Assembly: GCA_000310025.1 (NCBI GenBank)
Contig: FN649734.1
Coordinates: 3,307,629 to 3,320,032, forward strand
Source of the DNA: Ectocarpus siliculosus
Lineage: Eukaryota > Sar > Phaeophyceae > Ectocarpales > Ectocarpaceae
DNA length: 12,404 nt
Reading direction: 5' to 3'
Part shown: piece after piece, positions 8,221 through 12,404 of the stretch
Position numbering within the stretch: position 1 is the first letter of the stretch
Layout: every line of letters starts with the position of its first letter
Made by a program: the position numbers and the translations under genes
Notes under the pieces: generated by a model
Told to the model about the DNA's origin: nothing
Seen by the model: only the letters and a program-made list of their open reading frames with translations
Databases searched by the model: none

Positions 8221-9440
8221 ATTGCTAGAAGAGAAAGGCAGGAGAGCCCTTTTCGCTGATAGGGCTTTCTTGATCGAAATCCAAAAAGACTATAAACGAA
8301 AAGGCTGAAACATGCAACACGTGGAAACAGGTCGAAAATGGAAAAACAAAAAAAATATTATTTCTTTTATGCGTATAGTGACCGTAGTGTGTGGTTGATG
8401 ACGCGGATTGCATAACGATGTGGCAGGCGGGGTTGGTTCCGAAGAATGATCGATCGAATGTGTTTCCTTCTTGCATGGTGAATAAAGGCTCTTGCAGACG
8501 GAATACCTACTATTAGCTAGCCTGACCACAGCAGGCACCACATCACAACGGTTACTACTATCTTTTTCCAGTTGACGACTGCCTTGTGCATCCACGGAGG
8601 AGCAACAAACAAACTCTCTGTTGCCTGGAAAGGCATGGATCACTCATGCCAGTTTGTGTTGAACACCTCATCCTGAAGTGGAACCGATCGATGTGTCTCC
8701 GTCAAGGCCTCAGGGCAGGTCAGTAAAACATGCAAGCCTGGTCGGAAATATTTTTTTTCGGCTTCCTCCAGCAGAGCTGAAAAGCGATCGCCCCCAAGTT
8801 GTTGGCAGCATGAGAAACCACCATTTATTTACCGTTCACCATGCACATCCACTGACTGTGAGTGGCAGTACGTGTTGTTGTTGTTGTTGTTGTTGTTGTA
8901 TTCATATTAAACCGTTCCCGTCCACTCGGTACATTCCAACGCCCGCACCGGTCCAGCTGACTGCGGAAGGACGCCTTCCATGGGGGCCAACCGCCGACAA
9001 ACGATACGAACTTCATATAGATAGAAAAATGAACGAAGGACCCAGAGAAACTAACGCACCGCAGACACGAACAGTTTTTTCTGTGACAGGATTAATATTC
9101 GAGCGAAAGAGGAGAGACCCTCAGGCGAGTCCATGCCCTTGCTGTGCAAGCAAGCGTCTCACTGCTGTCAGGTCGGGGCCAAGTGATTCTTACTGGAAAG
9201 AAGCGCACAACAATCCCACGGGAAAAAAAGGGACAGAGTCACACATACATACAGCTATTTCCGTGCCCCGAGGTAAAGTAAGTAACATCCCACCTTATCA
9301 CCTACCACCACATGGAAGATGAAACAAACAAGCAAAAAAATACAAGCTGAGAAATAGAAACAATAGGTTGGGGTGAGGGTTGAAGTCTAAACCCCATCTC
9401 GCTCACTAAACTCCCATTCAGGACGAAAAACACTAAAACA
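8221..9440. other. Intergenic DNA, no supported gene
   Basis: This contains a (GTT)n microsatellite and a 645-base open frame at 8678-9322 on the plus strand that begins with GTG, not ATG. Its product includes nine consecutive Cys from the microsatellite and has no recognisable domain. I see no promoter, RNA gene or transposon feature. Confidence 0.45.
8874..8899 (+). repeat. (GTT)8 microsatellite
   Basis: About 8.7 perfect GTT units in non-coding DNA. Confidence 0.9.
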
Positions 9441-9444
9441 CATG

Positions 9445-9592
9445 CATGCTCAACACCACGACTCTACAGCAGTAAACAACCCCCCTCCCATCCAGGATGC
9501 TCAAGAACCACGACTCTAATTTACAGCAGCAAATAACTACGCTCCCATCCAGGATGTTCAAATACCACGACTCTACAGCAGTAAATAACGCT
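9445..9592 (+). repeat. Minisatellite, three units of about 45-56 bp
   Basis: The unit contains CCATCCAGGATGCTCAA, then ACCACGACTCTA, then CAGCAGTAAATAAC. Copies lie at about 9445-9486 (lacking the first part), 9487-9542 and 9543-9592. Unit 2 has a small insertion (ATTT) relative to its neighbours. Confidence 0.85.
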
Positions 9593-9940
9593 ACGAAATA
9601 CATTGCGACATCACAACAGGAGCTCACGCCACAAGAGGAGTCAACGCCACTCCCCCACTTTTGTGAAAAAAACACATCATCAGGAGAAAAAAAATTCTAC
9701 GCCGGCGACCTCGACGCGTACAATTTAAAGTGAAAAAACTATTGCGGAATGTGGATGCGTTACTAATAATAGCCCTCCTGGCCACGTTTATTTCTTGTGG
9801 ATCGAGTGGACCGGTGTGTGGCCCTGTTTCAGCCCAAACCAAACAGCGCTGCGAGGCATTTGATGTCCCCGCACGCTGCCGCTTCGGTCTGGTTGATTTG
9901 GGCTAATAGCGGGAAAAAACACCATGTGTCTAATGGCAGT
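9593..9940. other. Intergenic DNA and probable 3' UTR of the minus-strand gene
   Basis: No coding signal. AATAAA on the minus strand at 9792-9787 lies 375 bases beyond the stop of the membrane protein gene and is a weak poly(A) signal candidate. Otherwise the stretch is mixed sequence with A-runs. Confidence 0.4.
9787..9792 (-). other. Possible poly(A) signal of the membrane protein gene
   Basis: TTTATT on the plus strand reads AATAAA on the minus strand, 375 bases beyond the stop at 10167. A chance hexamer is a realistic alternative. Confidence 0.25.
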
Positions 9941-10203
9941 ATATAGTACTACTTTACACGTTTACATTGGCCCAACAAGCTCTTGACTACGGTAGTGGTC
10001 CCGATGTAGGGGCATGTAGGGGCAAGAGCAAAATATACCACTGTTCAGGGCAGTGCCACCATTCGATGCATCGTGTTCATGTACCTGTTGAGATTACGAC
10101 AAGATTTCACTTTTCAGGGTTCCACTATATCGGGACCACTACTGCACCGACAACAGCACTATTGTTTCACACGCTTATTGGCCCAACAAGTTCCTGGATT
10201 TCC
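9940..10203 (-). repeat. Duplicated coding tail with intervening inverted repeat
   Basis: ATTGGCCCAACAAG occurs at 10177-10190, where it encodes the last residues of the membrane protein, and again at 9966-9979, 211 bases further down in the presumed 3' UTR. Similarity extends to both sides (CACACGCTT against CACGTTTAC; TTCCTGGA against CTCTTGAC), so this is a decayed tandem duplication. Between them GTAGTGGTCCCGAT (9992-10005) has an exact inverted partner at 10129-10142, able to form a 14-bp stem in the transcript. Confidence 0.65.
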
Positions 10204-11513
10204 TCGGGCGCCAGGCTTCCAAAGGCGGCCAGCACCTCCCCCACCACCCCCGACGAGACCAGGAGGAAGGCCGACGCCAGGCTCACCGCCCCGGCCCGGT
10301 AGGACAGGAGAACACTCTGCACCTGCCAGGCCAGGTCGAAGATCGGGCTCTTGGACATGAACCTCTTGTGCACCGCGTCCCGCGCCTTGGAACAGCACCC
10401 CCGGCGGGCAGCGGGCGGCCGAGAAGAACTCGACGACGACGACGACGACGATGAGCAGCACGCGAACATGAGCGTGACGAACGAGAGGGCCAGCATCCCG
10501 GTCCCGAACACGGCCATCAGGGCGCCGGAAATCGTCAGGTAGGACTCCAGCCCGTCGCCGCCGGTGCCGCCGCCGCAGGGGGCGTTGTCCCCGTACATGA
10601 TGCTCACGTAGCCACCCGCCCAGTAGACCAGCCCCCAGGAGAAGGGCGCCACGAAGTGCACAAGGCACGTGCCGCCGCAGTGCCGCATGTCCCCCGGCGG
10701 GATCTTGTGGGTGGACTTGATGTCCAGCGGGGAGCGGTACACCAGGGAGAGCAGGACGGCGGAGATGAAGTCCACGAGGAGGCCGAGCACCAGGGTGAAC
10801 ATGAGGCCCCCGTACGCCCGGGACGCGTTCTCCTCCGGCGTGTCGTCATCGTCCTCGTCCAGGTTCTCCTCGAAGCACACGTTCAGCTCCCCGATCTCCG
10901 ACGCGACCACCGCCAAGGAGATCAGGTTCCCTAGGACAAACATGGCCCACTTCCACTTCCTCGACTCGCGCGCCACCTCGGTGGCGGCCTCCTCCTTCTT
11001 CTTCTTCGTACCTCGCCGGCTACCGCTCGGGTCGTCGCTGCTGCTGTCCGCGCCGGGGGCGGCAGGAAAGTAGCCGCGGTGCTGGACGTTGATGCCCGGG
11101 TAGGCGGGGACGGTGGTGGTGGTTGCGGCCTGGTAGGCAGGAGGGCAGGGGGCACCGTTCTGTGCGTTGAGGCCAGGGTATCCGAGCACGGTGGTGGTTG
11201 CGGCCTGGTAGGCAGGAGGACGGGGGGCACCGTGCTGTGCGTTGAGGCCAGGGTATGCCGGGGCCCCGCCGTGAGGCGGCGCGGTTGCGGCTGCGCCCTG
11301 GGTAACAGCAGAGTAGGCAGGAGGAGGAGGACGGGCGCCGTTGGAGCTGGGGTGGGCCGGGGGGGCAGAAGGAGGATATGCGGTCGAACCCCGGTATGGG
11401 TAGGCAGGAGGAGGCTCAGGAGCTTGCTGTCGGGCCCGGTCCACATGCGGTGCTCCAACACTGCTACCGCCGCCGCCGACGAACTCGCCTCCTGCGCTTG
11501 CCGGGTTTGTGTA
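10167..11513 (-). CDS. Membrane protein exon 2 (main exon)
   Basis: The exon starts with TACACAAACCCG after the acceptor GCTTCGGCAG, which follows 13 T (minus strand), and runs uninterrupted for 448 codons to TGA at 10169-10167. The open frame continues upstream to 11573, but that extension is the intron's pyrimidine tract read as a false hydrophobic leader. Confidence 0.8.
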   Translation of the reverse strand, partial: YTNPASAGGEFVGGGGSSVGAPHVDRARQQAPEPPPAYPYRGSTAYPPSAPPAHPSSNGARPPPPAYSAVTQGAAATAPPHGGAPAYPGLNAQHGAPRPPAYQAATTTVLGYPGLNAQNGAPCPPAYQAATTTTVPAYPGINVQHRGYFPAAPGADSSSDDPSGSRRGTKKKKEEAATEVARESRKWKWAMFVLGNLISLAVVASEIGELNVCFEENLDEDDDDTPEENASRAYGGLMFTLVLGLLVDFISAVLLSLVYRSPLDIKSTHKIPPGDMRHCGGTCLVHFVAPFSWGLVYWAGGYVSIMYGDNAPCGGGTGGDGLESYLTISGALMAVFGTGMLALSFVTLMFACCSSSSSSSSSSSRPPAARRGCCSKARDAVHKRFMSKSPIFDLAWQVQSVLLSYRAGAVSLASAFLLVSSGVVGEVLAAFGSLAPEEIQELVGPISV

Positions 11514-11933
11514 CTGCCGAAGCAAAAAAAAAAAAAGGATCAAGAGGACGACAGCAAAAAGACATGAATTCAATCAAAAGCAGTTTGACGAAAAACATGG
11601 GGGTAAATAGACGTTTGCGTCTATCTCTACCATCGCACGGACCTCCCAGCGAAGAAACCGAAACGTTAGTGGTCACGCTCTCACATCGTCATGTACCAAA
11701 ATTTCCACGATGATATCATCACCGTAAGCACTTCTGCTGCGCCAACACGGTTGCGACCGTCATTCGACGACCGAGACGGATCGTCTGCCGTACGGCAAAC
11801 GCAAAAGAACAATCAAGCTTTGTGCAATAGCTCCGTTCTCCAAGACCTTTGTGGCCAAGAAGATAACAACGCTTTCTGCACAGAAGACGAAAACACTCAC
11901 CGTGACGTAGTACACCGTAGGTTGGCCCGCCAT
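10167..11933 (-). CDS. Proline-rich multi-pass membrane protein with four PPAY motifs
   Basis: Two exons, 11933-11901 and 11513-10167, encode 459 residues. I do not recognise the family. Residues 12-160 are Pro/Ala/Gly/Tyr-rich with four PPAY motifs (46-49, 75-78, 110-113, 135-138) and a 26-residue tandem repeat. A KKKK patch follows at about 181-184. Likely membrane segments are at 199-219, 247-269, 295-317, 336-362 and 418-442. The first luminal or external loop is acidic (ENLDEDDDDTPEEN), and the loops facing the N-terminus carry K/R, which supports a cytosolic N-terminus. After segment 4 comes CC, eleven Ser, then RRGCC, a possible palmitoylation region. PPxY motifs bind WW domains, for example of Nedd4-type ubiquitin ligases, so an adaptor or trafficking role is possible but inferred. 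Coding GC is high, unlike the flanks. The gene converges on the kinase gene. Confidence 0.75.
10422..10454 (-). repeat. Coding microsatellite giving 11 serines
   Basis: TCG repeats (GAC-like on the plus strand) encode Ser365-375 in the loop after membrane segment 4, flanked by CC on one side and RPPAARRGCC on the other. Confidence 0.9.
11073..11258 (-). repeat. Coding tandem repeat, about 2.5 units of 78 bp
   Basis: The unit encodes YPGLNAQxGAPxPPAYQAAT followed by TTV. Two full copies and a diverged third (AYPGINVQHRG) each start with AYPG or GYPG. Two of the four PPAY motifs lie in these units, so copy number changes motif number. Confidence 0.88.
11514..11900 (-). other. Membrane protein intron 1
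   Basis: This is a 387-base intron, GTGAGT to CGGCAG, with a 13-T tract just before the acceptor (plus strand A-run 11524-11536). No internal feature was seen. Confidence 0.6.
11901..11933 (-). CDS. Membrane protein exon 1 (start codon exon)
   Basis: A 33-base exon encodes MAGQPTVYYVT and ends at a perfect donor, ACG|GTGAGT, phase 0. The ATG has A at -3 and G at +4, a good start context. It is preferred because the long downstream frame has no ATG of its own at the 5' end and joins in phase 0. The CAG just before the ATG (GGTACAG) could be the acceptor of a 5' UTR intron. Confidence 0.6.
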
Positions 11934-12287
11934 CTGTACCGACCCAAAGAAGAAGGGAGCCAAGCGGTAGAGGTGCAGGGCCTAGACTAAGATTGTCTTG
12001 TGCGAAGGGGAGCGGGCAGGTCTTCTCCTTCCCCGTGCTGGACGAGCCCGCCTCTTGTCACGAAGTTGCTTTCTGTCTTGTTAATGTACAAGCGAGTCCC
12101 ACCTTTAAATCAGCAAAGACGGAGAAGATTTACGCAGGGGTTGGACTACGAAAATAGTTACAAGCGCCCATGGCGAAGGTGACTGTTCTGGAATCCGAAA
12201 ACATCGTTGTTCACCGTTCGAAGGGCGGCCTACATAGTATTCACAATCCACCCTTCCATCTCGTTTCATCAAGGGGGGTGGGGGAGG
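11934..12287 (-). other. Upstream flank of the membrane protein gene
   Basis: This probably includes the 5' UTR and promoter of the minus-strand gene. I could not identify a TATA box or other regulatory motif with confidence. Small open frames on the plus strand have no support. A G-rich stretch at 12273-12290 leads into repeat copy D. Confidence 0.4.
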
Positions 12288-12404
12288 GGGTGTACTCATA
12301 GTCGTGCATGCCGCAGTCGTTAGACCATTGACCTTGCATCCCTACAAAGCCGGGACGGAGCACGCCGGGTTCTCACCGGACCAGGTACCACATCACGGGG
12401 GGGG
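12288..12404 (+). repeat. Dispersed short repeat, copy D, at the window edge
   Basis: The core at 12288-12385 matches copy C at 95 of 98 positions. It is preceded by G-rich sequence and followed after 11 bases by a run of eight G that reaches the window end. Sequence after the shared core (TACCACATCAC) differs from copy C (CTCTTCGGCA), which marks 12385 as the edge of the shared part. Confidence 0.85.

Noticed and set aside
8240-8275. Hairpin AGCCC...GGGCT resembling a bacterial terminator
   Set aside because: The stem is five bases with a long loop, there is no adjacent gene, and the context is eukaryotic.
8678-9322. A 214-codon open frame on the plus strand
   Set aside because: It starts with GTG, contains a poly-Cys stretch from a microsatellite, and shows no domain or splice context. 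Chance openness is more likely.
11079-11567. Gly/Arg/Cys-rich open frame opposite the membrane protein
   Set aside because: It is the antisense shadow of the proline-rich coding repeat.
11514-11573. Hydrophobic N-terminal leader (LILFFFLL) on the long minus-strand frame
   Set aside because: It is the intron pyrimidine tract read in frame. It begins with TTG, not ATG, and is followed by a clean CAG acceptor. Exon 1 at 11933-11901 supplies a proper start and donor.
1-12404. Defence island, virus or autonomous transposon
   Set aside because: No reverse transcriptase, transposase, integrase, capsid or nuclease motif was seen on either strand.

Overview
The window looks like nuclear DNA of an intron-rich, GC-rich eukaryote. 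Exons are short (33 to about 160 nt, apart from one long terminal exon). Introns are about 390 to 980 nt with GT-AG ends, often GTGAGT donors and T-rich acceptors. There are no bacterial operons or ribosome binding sites. The kinase sequence, long introns and abundant G-runs and microsatellites fit a stramenopile, most likely a brown alga of the Ectocarpus type. That assignment is inference from style and was not checked against any database.

Only two protein-coding genes can be supported, and they converge. Positions 1-4412 (+) hold the 3' part of a CDK-type protein kinase gene, spread over six exons. They encode 241 residues from just before the HRD catalytic loop to the stop, and CDK11 (PITSLRE) is the closest family I recognise. 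The N-lobe lies upstream of the window. Positions 11933-10167 (-) hold an apparently complete two-exon gene for a 459-residue protein with a proline-rich N-terminus, four PPAY motifs and about five membrane segments. I do not recognise its family.

Between the two stop codons lies about 5.75 kb with no convincing gene. It probably holds both 3' UTRs, then low-complexity sequence, poly-G runs, microsatellites, a three-copy minisatellite and one copy of a short dispersed repeat. The last 470 bases are the upstream flank of the membrane protein gene and end in another copy of that repeat.

The most interesting structure is in the kinase introns. Three of the five begin with degenerate tandem arrays anchored at the 5' splice site, and in two the repeated unit includes the 3' end of the upstream exon. 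A similar duplication of a coding tail is visible downstream of the membrane protein's stop codon. A short repeat of about 98 bp, usually bordered by G-runs, occurs four times (twice in kinase intron 4, at 5.4 kb and at the right edge). I saw no defence system, CRISPR array, RNA gene or complete autonomous transposon. The two genes show no obvious functional link.
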